A stretch of 64,000 nucleotides of DNA from Cucumis sativus (taxonomy: Eukaryota; Streptophyta; Magnoliopsida; Cucurbitales; Cucurbitaceae): NCBI RefSeq assembly GCF_000004075.3, contig NC_026661.2:2108001-2172000 (forward strand), given 5' to 3'. Shown in pieces: positions 1 through 13,020 of the stretch. The notes under the pieces were generated by a model, which was not told where the DNA came from, did no database searches, and saw only the letters and a program-made list of their open reading frames with translations. Made by a program: the position numbers and the translations under genes. Positions within the stretch are counted from its first letter, which is position 1; every line of letters starts with the position of its first letter.

Positions 1-393
1 CTCATCCTTGATTTTTGTTTCTAATATAATCTAAATTTTGACTCACTCATCCTTGATTATCAACGAGAATTTAATATCACATAATTGTTATGTCGTAGAT
101 TTTTATATTGTCGATTGAAACATATATAGATCTATTTTTGTTCAACTTGTTTTAAGCCACCTGTGTTGCACACTGTCACGTTTGAACATGTGTGATCTCA
201 AACACGAATTTAAGGAATGGATTTTATTGGGATTTAGAGAATTTAGAAGTACTTCAAAATTTCAAGGGATTATAACTAATTTTTGACAAATATAAACCAT
301 GGTTATTTAACTTCAACCATTCATCGATCTTTGCCAAATATAGTAAATAAAATTTGGAGGAGAATTTTTCAAACACTATTGATCTTCTTCTCC

Positions 394-401
394 TATATAA
401 A
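394..401 (+). promoter_or_regulatory. TATA box of PG-1
   Basis: TATATAAA lies 100 bases upstream of the PG-1 start codon. The surrounding sequence is conserved almost base for base ahead of PG-2 to PG-6, so all copies share one core promoter. The window starts inside this upstream region, so distal elements are cut off. Confidence 0.75.
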
Positions 402-500
402 GAGGGCTGAATGAAAGTGCATATTCAAACCCATTCTTTTCAAGTTAGCCATTAGGACAATATATAAGTAAATAAATAAAGTATAGAAGGCGTAGTAGTG

Positions 501-1098
501 ATGGGATTGGCATTACTACCTTTCTTTTTATTGTTGGCATCTACTATTGAAGCCCAATCCCTTTTTGATGTTACAAGATATGGTGCCAAACCTAATACAG
601 ATATTACTCAGGCAAGTATATATGCAAAACTGATGATTTTTTTTTTTTTAATTTATTAGGAAGAAGACTTTAATTTGATGATAGAACTAAACTTTTGCAG
701 GCCTTAGCAAATGCATGGAAGGAAGCATGTATGTCCACAACTCCTAGTAAATTGTTGATTCCAAAAGGAGTATACCAATTAAGTCAATCTTATCTTAAAG
801 GACCTTGCAAGAGTGTTCCTATTCAAGTCCAAGTCGACGGAACACTAAAAGCTCCTCTCCATCCAAATGGAGATGGGTTGGTTCTTTTTGCATACATTGA
901 TCAACTAATGTTATCAGGCACGGGAGTTTTTGATGGTCAAGGAAAAGCAGGTTGGGATAAGAATGATTGCCACAAAAAGAAGATATGTACCAAACTTCCC
1001 ATGGTAAATTGTTTATATATTATTTCAAACCTTTTGCCTCATTTTATATACAATTTAAATCTACATAATTTCAATTACATATGCGTCGTTTTTAAATT

Positions 1099-1141
<43 letters not shown>

Positions 1142-2043
1142 CTGATCCCTTATTTGTTTAAATCCATCAGAATTTGAAGTTCAGTTTCATCACCAATTCA
1201 ATTGTGAAGGACATAACTTCCTTGGACAGTAAAAATTTCCACATCAATCTTTTGGGTTGCAAGAATGTTACTTTTCAACACGTGACAATCAGTGCACCAG
1301 AGAATAGTCCCAACACGGATGGAATTCACATAAGTAGCTCTGAACAGATAAACATTCTCGATTCAAAAATCTCAACTGGAGATGATTGTGTGTCTGTTGG
1401 AGATAGCAACAAGCAAGTAACTATTACTAATGTAACTTGCGGACCAGGACATGGCATTAGCGTAGGAAGCTTGGGCAAGTACACCAAGGAAAAGGACGTG
1501 GTAGGAGTTACTGTGAAAGCATGCAAATTAATCAATACTACCAACGGTGTCTAGAATCAAAACATGGCCAGATTCTGCCGGTGCATTCATAGCCTCTGAC
1601 ATGCACTTTGAAGATATTGAGATGCAAAACGTGAGCAACCCTGTCATTATAGACCAAGAATACTGTCCGTGGAATCAATGCAACAGAAAGGTATATATTG
1701 TATTGAAATTATACTTTATTTTGTTTATTAGTTAAACTTCATGAACTAAACAAATACACTTTTGGGACCATTAATATTTCAGGTTCCATCCAAGATTAAG
1801 ATCAGCAAAGTGAGTTTCAAAAATATTAGAGGCACTTCTGCTACTCCTATCGCAGTGAAGCTTGTTTGCAGCAAAAGTATACCATGTGAAGGTGTAGAAG
1901 TCGCTGATATTAACCTCACTTATAGTGGAATACGAGGACCGATTTTGTCTGAATGTGCAAACGTGCAGCCTCTCATTACTGGAAAGCAAAGCCCTCAAAT
2001 ATGTGCTAAGCCTGCTCCTGCTGGTGCTCCATCAACAGACTAA
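501..2043 (+). pseudogene. PG-1: polygalacturonase copy 1, frameshifted
   Basis: Four-exon GH28 polygalacturonase gene with exons 501-611, 701-1003, 1171-1690 and 1783-2043. It is nearly identical to intact PG-2, introns included. Exon 3 is 520 bases instead of 519: an extra base in the Gly-Val codons (about 1546-1552) puts a TAG at 1552-1554. The product would stop after residue 265, keeping NTDG, GDDC and GHG but losing the RIK substrate-binding motif and the C-terminal third, so it should not be an active enzyme. The promoter, splice sites and exon 4 are still intact, so the break looks very recent, or it could be an assembly error. The intron 2 poly-T tract is 33 T (1104-1136), the longest of the six copies. 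A poly(A) signal AATAAA is at 2243-2248. Confidence 0.88.
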
Positions 2044-2734
2044 TCTTTTCAACCAATGCCACACAAAGTCTGCAAAACCATATGTGAAAGTTTATCACAT
2101 ATCTATATTTAATTCACAACATTATTCTGTATTCATTTTTAACATTCCATAGGTTTGATCCATTCTTTGATGATTCATGAAGCTGATCATGTACCTTTTT
2201 TCTTCCTTCCATTTTCTTCTGGGGAATGAAATATATAATGAAAATAAATCATACAATTTTAACTATTCTATCCCTTTAGACGTAGACCTACATGAGTCGT
2301 GTTATAACATTCAATTCTACGAATGTTTTTATAACTCTTAACAACCTGAAATGTGTTATCAAACGTTGTTGAGTTTTGGAATTTTTAAAATTAATTTCTT
2401 ATGTATTTAGCAAAAGCACTGATATAATTAATTTTTACATAGTTGAAATTAATATTCAATCAATCAAAAATCATAATTTAATTAATCAAGCTAGTACTAT
2501 AATAAAATCTCTAAGCATCCAATAATATCATCGGAATGTATTAAAACATAATTGAATGATCATCGTTAAGTTCAAAATCTCAAAAATATGTTGAAGTAGG
2601 TAAAATAATCCTTCGTACCCAAGCTAGAGTATAATCAAATTTGAAATGTAAAAAAAATCACAAAATGATATTGCTTATTGAATTAATTAATTGTTTTTGT
2701 CAACTTTTGTAGTTTTGTTACTTGTGAAACATAG
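2044..2734 (+). other. 3' flank of PG-1, part of the repeat unit
   Basis: AT-rich noncoding spacer between PG-1 and relic D1. It is repeated almost unchanged after PG-2 to PG-5, and in part after PG-6. It contains the likely 3' UTR and poly(A) signal. I see no gene in it. Confidence 0.7.
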
Positions 2735-5700
2735 GCTTTGAAATATGCATGGATCAATGACGCATGTGCATCTGTTCGTCCAAGTGCGGTGGTTCTTCTA
2801 AGGAGAATATTTAAAGTAAGAGAAGGAGAATTTAAGGCCCTTGTAATAGCCTATTGAATTGCGATGGAACATTGTCGGCTCCAAAACACTTTCATGAAGA
2901 TAGTTGAATTACTTTGCATATGTTGATAGAATGAGACTATCAAATGGAGTTTTTGATGGCCAAGGAAAGGCATGTTCGGAAAAGAATGATTGCCATTAAC
3001 GTATAAATTTTTCTAACCTCCGTATTGTAAGTTCTATACCTTTTGTTTTCTCTTCCATTAACCCCATTCGTCTTTTTTGATTCTGGAAGGGTTCGTTAGA
3101 TTTTATTCTCTATTATTTTCATTTTTACAATTTGGTAAATGTGTTGTTAGTACCATATGATGATTAAGAAATAAAATATTGAACTAAATTTAACCATATA
3201 AAATTGAGGCAAAAGAGCTAACTTATTTTAAAAATATATATATCAAGACTAATATTTAGAGAAAACTCATATTTTCATCCCTCCCTAAAAGTTTGTGTGC
3301 ATTATTGCTTTCTCACCGTATCTCTTACACGACTTATTGATCATATAAAATGATCAAAGTTTAAGATTTGATTTCATTACCAATTCAATTGTGAGGAGAA
3401 TAACATCATTCGATAGCAAAAACTTCCATGTCAACATCCTAGGGTGAAAGAACCTCACATTCCAAGGTGTTAACATAATTGCACCAGAAGATCGTCCGAA
3501 CACAGATGGAATACACATTGATCGATCAATTGGGATCTCAATCTTAAAATCTCGAATAACAACAAGAGACAATTGCATCTCACTTGGAGATGGAAGTAAA
3601 CAAATAAAAGTCACTAACGTGATATGTGGGCCAGGTCATGGAATAAATATAGGAAAGTCTTGAAAAATACACAAATGAAGAACCTATATCGAAAGTGTCA
3701 TAGTAAAGAACTGCACAATAATGAACATCACTAATGGTGTTAGGATCAAAACATGGTCAACCTCTCATGTTGCTGGTATTGCCATCAACAAGAATTTTTC
3801 AGACATTACAATGGTCAATGTTAGCAACCCAATTCTCATAGACCAAGAGTATTGTCCATAGAACGATAGAAATCGTTAGGCATTGATCACATTCTTAAAA
3901 TTTTGATTTGAAAAATTTTCATGCATGTCAACTTCATGGATAAACTTTAATTTTCACTCTCATTTTTTTCAGATTTCGTCAAAGATTAAGATTAATAAAG
4001 TGAGTGTCGCCACGTGCCCGAGACGATGTGAAACGGCCGACATCCTCAAAAGAGTTTGTTTAAAAAGAAAATAAAAGTCGTCACCAATTTTTTTTACGGT
4101 GTTATTGGACACCGAAATAAAGTAAACGATTTAAAAAAAATAGTCTGCAAAAAATAGAGTTGAGTTCGAGAGCCATTTGTGTGTGAGGAAGGTATTAGCA
4201 CCCCACAACACCCATTTAGAAAAGCGGTGGTCAAATTTCAAATTTTGAATTGAAAATATTTTAAATTTATTTTAAAACTAATGTCTTATTTTAACCCTCA
4301 TTACTCCAATATTTGAAGCAATGATCTCATAAAATAAGTGGAACAATATTTCATTAATTAGACTTATATATTGAAGAAAAGTTTCTCACCTTAGGAAAAT
4401 GAAATTTTATTAAAACTTCTCAAAATCTATCATAGGCTAGTATTGGAATAAAGTTTTTTTTTAAAACATCGATTAAATTCATTTTTTCTTGTGATCACAT
4501 CTTTGACTTCGAAAGATGTGATCCCTCACCTTAAGAATTCTAGAAAATCGGATTCCCAAATTTTATAGATTCCATCATAGGATTTTATTTAAGAAAAAAC
4601 GATATAAGTTTTTTTAGAAAAGACTGATTTAGAAAACCTTATGAAATCTTGGGTTAATTTTGAAGGTTTTGAAAGAAATGAAACATTTATAATTAAAGAC
4701 AAATTTGGTAAATGATTAATTTTTTTTTTATTTTAAAACCTAAAGAATTTTAAATTAGAAGGATTTTAAAACATTAAACCATTTTAATAGAAAGAGATAC
4801 ATTTAAATTCATATAAACAATCATTATGATAGTGACCTGAATAAGTGAAGCATAATAACAATATATAAGATAAGGAAAGAAACGAAAAAAGGAATGAATA
4901 AAGAAAGAAAAATGGTTGATAGGTGGCGACCCATCAAATAAATAAAAATAATAATCATAATAAAAATGATAATGGTAATGATAAGAAGTGAAGCAGAACA
5001 AGAAGAAGAACAAGTAAATAGAAAAAGAAAACCATAATAGTAATAAAATATAATATAATAATAAAAAACGATAATAATAATAATGGTAATAGTCGCTGTG
5101 CCCGAGACGACGCGGAGCGGCCGTAATAACGATGATAATGATAAAATTTTCTCTATCCTCATTCTTTCCCTATATATTTTAGAGAAAAGAAAATAAAGGT
5201 TAAAAGTTTGGATTTTTTTGAAAGAATAACGAAATACGGATAAATAAAAAAAAGAACATTTTTCTTATGTCCTTTTCTTTCTTCCTATTTTTTTTAGAGA
5301 GAAGAAAATGACTAAATAATTTTTTTTAAGTGATGATAAAAGAAAAAAAAAGTAATAAAAAAATACTAAAATTGTCCTACATTTTCTTTTCTTTCTCTTT
5401 CTCTTTTAGAAAGAGAAGAAAAGAAAAATAAGGATTCGAATCCCAAAGAAATTACTTCTTGTATGAGGTGTGCATGCTTGAAATTAAATCCGTACCAAAT
5501 GTAACATTCAATTAAGTTTATTTTAACGTGCGATTTGATTTGGTTAAGATAAAGTAAAAAAAAAAAAATAGAGATAATAAAGTAACAAAAAGAAATAAGA
5601 AAAAAATACTCACATTTTTCCGAATTTTTTTTGGAGAGATTTGCTCTAAATAATAAATTTTTTTTTCTAAGCACTCTATCTAAAGAATTATTTTTCTAAG

Positions 5701-6300
5701 CAATTTTCTTCCCCTTCTGCAAATGACAAAGGTCTTTATTTATTTATAGATTGGGAGTGTACCACATATTAGGAAAAAATAATAACAATAAAATCAAAAT
5801 TTGATATTATGTGAATAAAAATAAATTTTTATTTTTCTAAAGTAAATTAAATGAGATATTTTGAGATTTTGTAAAAATAAATCAATAAATCAAATAAATA
5901 TTATTTTTTTTTCCTAAAATGATAAAAGTGATATTAGAAGATTTAATTTAAAAGAAATTCATTTCTTTTTTCCTAAAATAGTAAAAATGTGATATGAAAA
6001 GATTTTTTAAAATAAATTGATTTATTTTTGTTTCCTAAAAGGATAAAAATGAAATATTATAAGATATTATTTTATTACTAATTTTTTACCTTTAAACATA
6101 AATAAGTAGTCATTACTAATATTATTATTATTATTTTTAAAACATGTGTAGAATAAAAATAGGTGGCTACAGTGAGCTTCAAGAATATATGAGGAAGTTC
6201 TGGAACTCGAGTGGCAGTCAAACTTATTTTTAGTAGCAACCTACCATGTGAAGAAGTAAAAGTAGCCAGCATTGACTTCGTTTAGAATGAACGCCACTAA
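2735..6300 (+). pseudogene. D1: decayed second polygalacturonase, split by a solo-LTR-like element
   Basis: Relic of a divergent PG paralog. An exon 2-like start (2735 on) reads ALKYAWINDACAS, matching the ALANAWKEACMS of PG-2. An exon 3-like block (about 3364-3885) shows FITNSIV, an NTDGIHI-type motif, a DNC in place of the catalytic DDC, GPGHG and RIKTW. An exon 4-like block (from 3973) is interrupted at 4005 and resumes at 6177 until about 6300. There are several in-frame stops (for example TGA after ILG near 3445 and after GKS near 3661), no exon 1 and no signal peptide. The same relic follows PG-2 to PG-5, so it was already broken when the unit was amplified. Confidence 0.8.
4005..6171 (-). 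mobile_element. Solo-LTR-like element 1 (about 2.2 kb), possibly Ty3/gypsy Tat/Ogre-like
   Basis: A 2167-bp insert in relic D1. Flanking five-base repeats GTGAG (4000-4004 and 6172-6176) are target duplications, and the uninterrupted relic D2 shows the empty site. Read on the minus strand it begins TGTAGCCACC and ends GGGCACGTGGCGACA, the TG...CA termini of an LTR. It holds no protein-coding domain, only AT-rich and purine/pyrimidine-biased simple sequence. A related copy lies at 34459-36721 in the opposite orientation. The family call is an inference from the terminal style. It could instead be a complete short nonautonomous element. The two copies differ visibly, so they are not very young. 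Confidence 0.7.
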
Positions 6301-6624
6301 TCATTTTAAATACAAATTCTTCCAATTTGCTCTTCAATCTTACACTACCACTTCAAAATTATATGGACAAACTTAATTAGACTATGTAAGACAACTCCTT
6401 TGTCTCTTTTATTTTTCTTTTGTTTTTTACTTTTCCAAATAAATTACAAAGAAGTTGGAATGTTTGAGGGAAGCTTGGTAACCCTAGGTTTATTAATGAA
6501 AATTCTTGGGTAATTAATATAAATAGTAGTCCTAAATTTATATTCCTTTTGTCCCTTTCAATAAAATGCCAATATTTGTTCAAACAATTTTATCAAAAAT
6601 TATGAAACATTTTCTTTTACATAT

Positions 6625-7985
6625 ATATATACCTGCGATGCACGTGCAAATCACACACGAAAAAATTATAATTTTAACTTAACTTTTAAAATTGGAAGAG
6701 TCATTTCAATATTTTCATATTTATATTCTTTTTATATTCACATAAAGAGACAACGTTGTCATCTTTCGAATGTATCTTTGAATTTAATTTGTTTTCACAA
6801 TTCAAAATTCATTTCTTATTATCTTGAACTTTCATGTTACAAACTTAACCATCTAATCTATGTATATCCAAATAAAGTGGAAGATAGAAAAGTTGTTAGT
6901 TGTGTAATAATATATAGCATTATGTAATGTGAGTTACGTGGAATATGGAAAAGTTACATTATGACCCTAATGATATAGAACATTAACTAATACGAGTTAT
7001 GAGATCAAAACTTTTTTCTTGTTTAAATAAGAAGATGAAAAGTTAACAACGCGTATAACTTCTATCTTGTTGAATGTGAAAATGACCACACACATTAAAT
7101 GGATGTGAATATAAAATTGCCACTAAAGCAAACTAAAAAAAACTTATAATGAAAGAATAAAACATCCACCAAAACTAAATCATATTTCTTTTGAATTTAT
7201 GAAATCATAATTTTTTTTTTAATGATTTTGTAGGTAAAAAAATTTAAGGAAAGACTAATATTTCTTGCTTTACACCTAATATTATTTTTATTTATACTTA
7301 ATAAATTCCAACAATATTTACATTGTTTTAAAAGAATTAAAGTATAAGCCACTCAACCGTCATTAATATACTAGCTTTAATAAAAAATATTAAATGAAAA
7401 AAAACATGAGCAATATTTAATGGTTACATTAGAAACAAATTCTCAATATTACATGATTTAAACATTAAAGAGCATAGACACATGTACATGTCAACCACGA
7501 AGTTGGTGGTTCAAGTTTCCCCAACTTATTTTGTGTACTAAAAAGAAACCTATAAATGAAGAAATAAAAGCATACTTCTATATAAAAAAATACACAACAA
7601 AATTTAAAGAAAGAAAAAGGAAAAAAGTAGAAAAGAATACAAAAGCATGATTTAATTTCTTCTTCATCTTTAGCCTTTTGTTTTGACTCGTGAACATGAA
7701 TGAAAAAAAATAATAAGATATTTATAACCAAGATTTGAAGAGAAGAATTTAAAAGGTTGAAAGAGATATGGAATGTGAATAGTTAGGAGATAGAAGATTA
7801 AGAGGGAGAGAGAAATGTGAATGGATTTGGATAAATTTAAATGACATAATTAATTGGAGTGAAAGTGACACAAACATTAAATATATGAAAATGACAAAAT
7901 TGTTCCTAAAGCAAAACTAAAAAAAGTTATAATGAAATGGTAAAATGGGGCTAAAAATTTTCTCTACTTTTATATATACTATAGA
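6625..7985 (-). mobile_element. Helitron-like nonautonomous element, copy 1
   Basis: On the minus strand the block starts TCTATAGTATATATAAAAG (5' TC end at 7985), a common opening of plant Helitrons. It ends near 6625-6650 with a degraded form of the hairpin seen in the copy at 13021-14422. There is no target duplication, as expected for Helitrons. I see no Rep/helicase coding. It is part of the long repeat unit, so it was present before PG-1 and PG-2 separated. The left edge is approximate. Confidence 0.45.
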
Positions 7986-8520
7986 TAGATATACACATGA
8001 AATCGTAATGGACTTAAAATATAATAATTCTTTACAAGCTTTACTTGGACTATGCTTTCATAATCAATATCTCATGATGATCTCTATTCATTCGTGTATA
8101 CCCTCGTATAAATTCAAGTGTTATAAACAAAAAAAAAAAAAATCAAATAAATATAAAGTAAAATCTTGTACCTTTCATATTAGAGAGAATGTGAGTTAAT
8201 TTAAAATATTTTTATTTTAGAAAATGATACAATATGATGGATTAGTAGGTACACCCGAATATCTTCATTAGGTAGACACCTCCTTTAGCACATTCATCAT
8301 CCTCACTTCATTAATATATAAAACTAAATACACGAGAAGCAAAGGGATCAACCCAAACAAAATACAAAAGGCTAGAGAGACAAGCCTCAAGCAAGTACAA
8401 ACTAGTAGAAACATTGAAGATTGAAGCAACAAAGCTAGAGCTATAGTTGGTAAATAAAGGAAATCTACTAGCTAATTTATTTTATATCCATAAAAGATAT
8501 ACTAATCCTTGATTTTTGTT
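7986..8520. other. Spacer between the Helitron-like element and the PG-2 promoter
   Basis: Noncoding, AT-rich. It matches 14423-14904 in the next unit, including a short less AT-rich block at about 8226-8320. No gene seen. Confidence 0.55.
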
Positions 8521-8906
8521 TCATCATTTTTGTTTTTAATATAATCTAAATTTTGACTCACTCATCCTTCATTATCAACGAGAATTTAATATCACATAAT
8601 TGTTATGTCGTAGATTTTTATATTGTCGATTGAAACATATATAGATCTATTTTTGTTCAACTTGTTAAGCCACCTGTGTTGCACACTGTCACGTTTGAAC
8701 ATGTGTGATCTCAAACAGGAATTTAAGGAATGAATTTTATTGGGATTTAGAGAATTTAGAAGTACTTCAAAATTTCAAGGGATTATAACTAATTTTTGAC
8801 AAATATAAACCATGGTTATTTAACTTCAACCATTCATCGATCTTTGCCAAATATAGTAAATAAAATTTGGAGGAGAATTTTTCAAACACTATTGATCTTC
8901 TTCTCC

Positions 8907-8914
8907 TATATAAA
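8907..8914 (+). promoter_or_regulatory. TATA box of PG-2
   Basis: TATATAAA 107 to 100 bases before the PG-2 ATG, in the same context as for PG-1. Confidence 0.75.
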
Positions 8915-9013
8915 GAGGGCTGAATGAAAGTGCATATTCAAACCCATTCTTTTCAAGTTAGCCATTAGGACAATATATAAGTAAATAAATAAAGTATAGA
9001 AGGCGTAGTAGTG

Positions 9014-10538
9014 ATGGGATTGGCATTACTACCTTTCTTTTTATTGTTGGCATCTACTATTGAAGCCCAATCCCTTTTTGATGTTACAAGATATGGTGCC
9101 AAACCTAATACAGATATTACTCAGGCAAGTATATATGCAAAACTGATGAATTTTTTTTTTAATTTATTAGGAAGAAGACTTTAATTTGATGATAGAACTA
9201 AACTTTTGCAGGCCTTAGCAAATGCATGGAAGGAAGCATGTATGTCCACAACTCCTAGTAAATTGTTGATTCCAAAAGGAGTATACCAATTAAGTCAATC
9301 TTATCTTAAAGGACCTTGCAAGAGTGTTCCTATTCAAGTCCAAGTCGACGGAACACTAAAAGCTCCTCTCCATCCAAATGGAGATGGGTTGGTTCTTTTT
9401 GCATACATTGATCAACTAATGTTATCAGGCACGGGAGTTTTTGATGGTCAAGGAAAAGCAGGTTGGGATAAGAATGATTGCCACAAAAAGAAGATATGTA
9501 CCAAACTTCCCATGGTAAATTGTTTATATATTATTTCAAACCTTTTGCCTCATTTTATATACAATTTAAATCTACATAATTTCAATTACATATGCGTCGT
9601 TTTAAATTGAGAGTTTTTTTTTTTTTTTTTTTTAATTCTGATCCCTTATTTGTTTAAATCCATCAGAATTTGAAGTTCAGTTTCATCACCAATTCAATTG
9701 TGAAGGACATAACTTCCTTGGACAGTAAAAATTTCCACATCAATCTTTTGGGTTGCAAGAATGTTACTTTTCAACACGTGACAATCAGTGCACCAGAGAA
9801 TAGTCCCAACACGGATGGAATTCACATAAGTAGCTCTGAACAGATAAACATTCTCGATTCAAAAATCTCAACTGGAGATGATTGTGTGTCTGTTGGAGAT
9901 AGCAACAAGCAAGTAACTATTACTAATGTAACTTGCGGACCAGGACATGGCATTAGCGTAGGAAGCTTGGGCAAGTACACCAAGGAAAAGGACGTGGTAG
10001 GAGTTAGTGTGAAAGCATGCAAATTAATCAATACTACCAACGGTGTTAGAATCAAAACATGGCCAGATTCTGCCGGTGCATTCATAGCCTCTGACATGCA
10101 CTTTGAAGATATTGAGATGCAAAACGTGAGCAACCCTGTCATTATAGACCAAGAATACTGTCCGTGGAATCAATGCAACAGAAAGGTATATATTGTATTG
10201 AAATTATACTTTATTTTGTTTATTAGTTAAACTTCATGAACTAAACAAATACACTTTTGGGACCATTAATATTTCAGGTTCCATCCAAGATTAAGATCAG
10301 CAAAGTGAGTTTCAAAAATATTAGAGGCACTTCTGCTACTCCTATCGCAGTGAAGCTTGTTTGCAGCAAAAGTATACCATGTGAAGGTGTAGAAGTCGCT
10401 GATATTAACCTCACTTATAGTGGAATACGAGGACCGATTTTGTCTGAATGTGCAAACGTGCAGCCTCTCATTACTGGAAAGCAAAGCCCTCAAATATGTG
10501 CTAAGCCTGCTCCTGCTGGTGCTCCATCAACAGACTAA
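9014..10538 (+). CDS. PG-2: polygalacturonase (GH28), intact reference copy
   Basis: Exons 9014-9124, 9212-9514, 9667-10185 and 10278-10538 give 397 aa, all introns in phase 0. GH28 enzymes hydrolyse alpha-1,4 bonds of demethylated pectin in the cell wall. The sequence resembles plant exo-PGs of the pollen type (inference). Residues 1-18 form a hydrophobic signal peptide ending ASTIEA, with cleavage likely before Gln19. Family motifs are all present: NTDG 186-189, GDDC with Asp209/Asp210, GHG with His232, and RIK 266-268. There is no long propeptide before the catalytic domain. The start codon follows a TATA box by about 100 bases and is the only ATG giving a signal peptide. Intron 1 uses a GC donor (9125-9126), as in all six array copies. 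This copy differs from the others by Ser252 instead of Thr. The poly-T tract in intron 2 is 20 T. Confidence 0.95.
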
Positions 10539-11228
10539 TCTTTTCAACCAATGCCACACAAAGTCTGCAAAACCATATGTGAAAGTTTATCACATATCTA
10601 TATTTAATTCACAACATTATTCTGTATTCATTTTTAACATTCCATAGGTTTGATCCATTCTTTGATGATTCATGAAGCTGATCATGTACCTTTTTTCTTC
10701 CTTCCATTTTCTTGTGGGGAATGAAATATATAATGAAAATAAATCATACAATTTTAACTATTCTATCCCTTTAGACGTAGACCTACGTGAGTCGTGTTAT
10801 AACATTCAATTCTACGAATGTTTTTATAACTTTTAACAACCTGAAATGTGTTATCTAACGTTGTTGAGTTTTGGAATTTTTAAAATTAATTTCTTATGTA
10901 TTTAGCAAAAGCACTGATATAATTAATTTTTACATAGTTGAAATTAATATCAATCAATCAAAAATCATAATTTAATTAATCAAGCTAGTACTATAATAAA
11001 ATCTCTAAGCATCCAATAATATCATCGGAATGTATTAAAACATAATTGAATGATCATCGTTAATTTCAAAATCTCACAAATATGTTGAAATAGGTAAAAT
11101 AATCCTTGGTACCCAAGCTAGAGTATAAACAAATTTGAAATGTAAAAAAATTCATAAAATGATACTGCTTATTGAATTAATTAATTGTTTTTGTCAACTT
11201 TTGTAGTTTTGTTATTTGTGAAACATAG
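10539..11228 (+). other. 3' flank of PG-2
   Basis: Counterpart of the PG-1 3' flank with scattered substitutions. It holds an AATAAA-type poly(A) signal near 10738 and no gene. Confidence 0.65.
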
Positions 11229-12705
11229 GCTTCGAAAGATGCATGGATCAATGACGCATGTGCATCTGTTCCTCTAAGTGCAGTGGTTAGTCTAATAAGA
11301 ATATTTAAAGTAAGAGAAGGAACATTTAAAGGCCTTTAGAAGGAAAATTCAAAGGCCCTTGTAAGAGCCGTATTGAAATGCGATGGAATATTGCCGGCTC
11401 CAAATTGAAACACCTTCATGAAGATAGTTGAATTACTTTTGCATATTTTGATAGAATGAGACTATGAGATGAAGTTTTTGATGGTCAAGGAAAGACATGC
11501 TGGGAAAAGAACGATTGCCAAAAACGTATAAATTGTGCTAACTTCCTATTGTAAGTTCTATACCTTTTGTTTTCTTTTCCATTAACCCCATTTGTCTTTG
11601 TTGATTCTCAAGGGTTCGTTAGATTTTGCTCTCTATTATTTTTATTTTTACAATTTGGTAAATGCGTTCTTAATACCATATGATAATGATTAAGAAATAA
11701 AATATTGAACTAAATTTAACCATATAAAAATTAGGCAAAAGAACTACCTTCTTTTTAAAAATATATATATCAAGACTAAATATAAAGAGAAAACTCATTT
11801 TTTCGTCCCTCCCTAAAAGTTTGTGTGCATTATTGCTTTCTCATCGTATCTCTGACACGACTTATTGATCATATAAAATGAGCAGAGCTTAAGATTTGAC
11901 TTCATTACCAATTCAATTGTGAGGAGAATAACATCATTCAATAGCAAAAACTTTCATGTCAACATCCTAGGATAAAACAACCTCTCACATTCCAAGGTGT
12001 TAACATAATTGCACAGAAGATAGTCCCAACACAGATGGAATACATATTGGTCGATCAATTGGGATCTCAATCTTGAAATCTCAAATAGCAACAAGAGACA
12101 ATTGCATCTCACTTGGAGATGGAAGTAAATGAATAAAAGTCACTAATGTAATATGTGAGCCAGGTCATGGAATAAGCATAGGAAAGTTTTGAAAAATACT
12201 CTAACAAAGAACCTTTTGAAGGTGTCATAGTAAACAACTGCACAATAATGAACACCATTAATGGTGTTAGGATCACAACATGGGCAACCTCTTCTGTTGC
12301 TGGTATTTCCATCAACAAGAATTTTTGAGACATTACAATGGTCAACGTTAGCAACCCAATTCTCATAGACCAAGAGTATTGTTCTTGGAATCATAGCAAT
12401 CATCAGGCATTGATCACATTCTTAAAATTTTGATTTAAAAAATTTTCATGCATATTGTCAACTTCATGGATAAACTTTAATTTTTACTCTCATTTTTCAG
12501 ATTTCGTCAAAGATTAAGATTAATAAAGTGAGCTTCAAGAATATTAGAGGAAGTTCTGCAACTCCAGTGGTAATCAAACTTATTTATAGTAGCAACCTAC
12601 CATGTGAAGAAGTAAAAGTAGCCAACATTGACTTCGTTTATAATGGAATAAAAGGTTCTATTACATCTTAATGCATAAATGTGAAACTAATATCATTTTG
12701 GAAAT
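11229..12705 (+). pseudogene. D2: decayed second polygalacturonase
   Basis: The most complete relic of the D family, uninterrupted. The exon 2-like start is at 11229, the exon 3-like block at about 11890-12418 and the exon 4-like block at about 12501-12700. Exon 4 keeps the reading KISSIKNIRGSS-like core (KIKINKVSFKNIRGSS) and ends near a TAA after GSITS. Several stops and small indels break it, including an internal frameshift around GKF (about 12185). The motif after NTDG is DNC rather than DDC, so one catalytic Asp was lost. It shows the empty site for solo-LTR-like element 1 (KVSF junction at 12527-12535). Confidence 0.8.
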
Positions 12706-13020
12706 ACAAAATCTTCCCATTTGCTATTCGATCTTACACTACCACTTGAAAATGATGGACAATCTTAATTAGAATATGTAAGACAACTCCTTTGTCTCTT
12801 TTATTTTTGTTTTGTTTTTTACTTTTCCAAATAAATTACAAAGAGGTTGGAACATTTGAGGGAAGCTTGGTAACCTAGATTTATTAATGAAAATTCTTGG
12901 GTAATTAATATAAGTAGTAGTCCAAATTTAGATTCCTTTTGTCCAATGTCAATATTTGTTCAAACAATTTTATAAAAAATTATGAAACATTTTCTTTTAC
13001 ATGTACATATACATATATAC
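12706..13020. other. Spacer after D2
   Basis: AT-rich noncoding sequence that matches 6300-6625 in the first unit. No gene or RNA seen. Confidence 0.55.

Noticed and set aside
3354-3614. 86-aa minus-strand ORF recurring opposite relics D1, D3, D4 and D5
   Set aside because: It is antisense to the decayed PG exon 3. Conservation comes from recent duplication, with no known domain.
4774-5162. Tyr/Phe/Ile-rich ORFs on the minus strand
   Set aside because: They are translations of simple AT-rich repeats inside the solo-LTR-like element.
7490-7540. Box-B-like GTTGGTGGTTCAAGTTTCCCC, possible tRNA or second SINE (also at 13924)
   Set aside because: No matching A box or cloverleaf could be formed around it, and it lies inside the Helitron-like element in both units.
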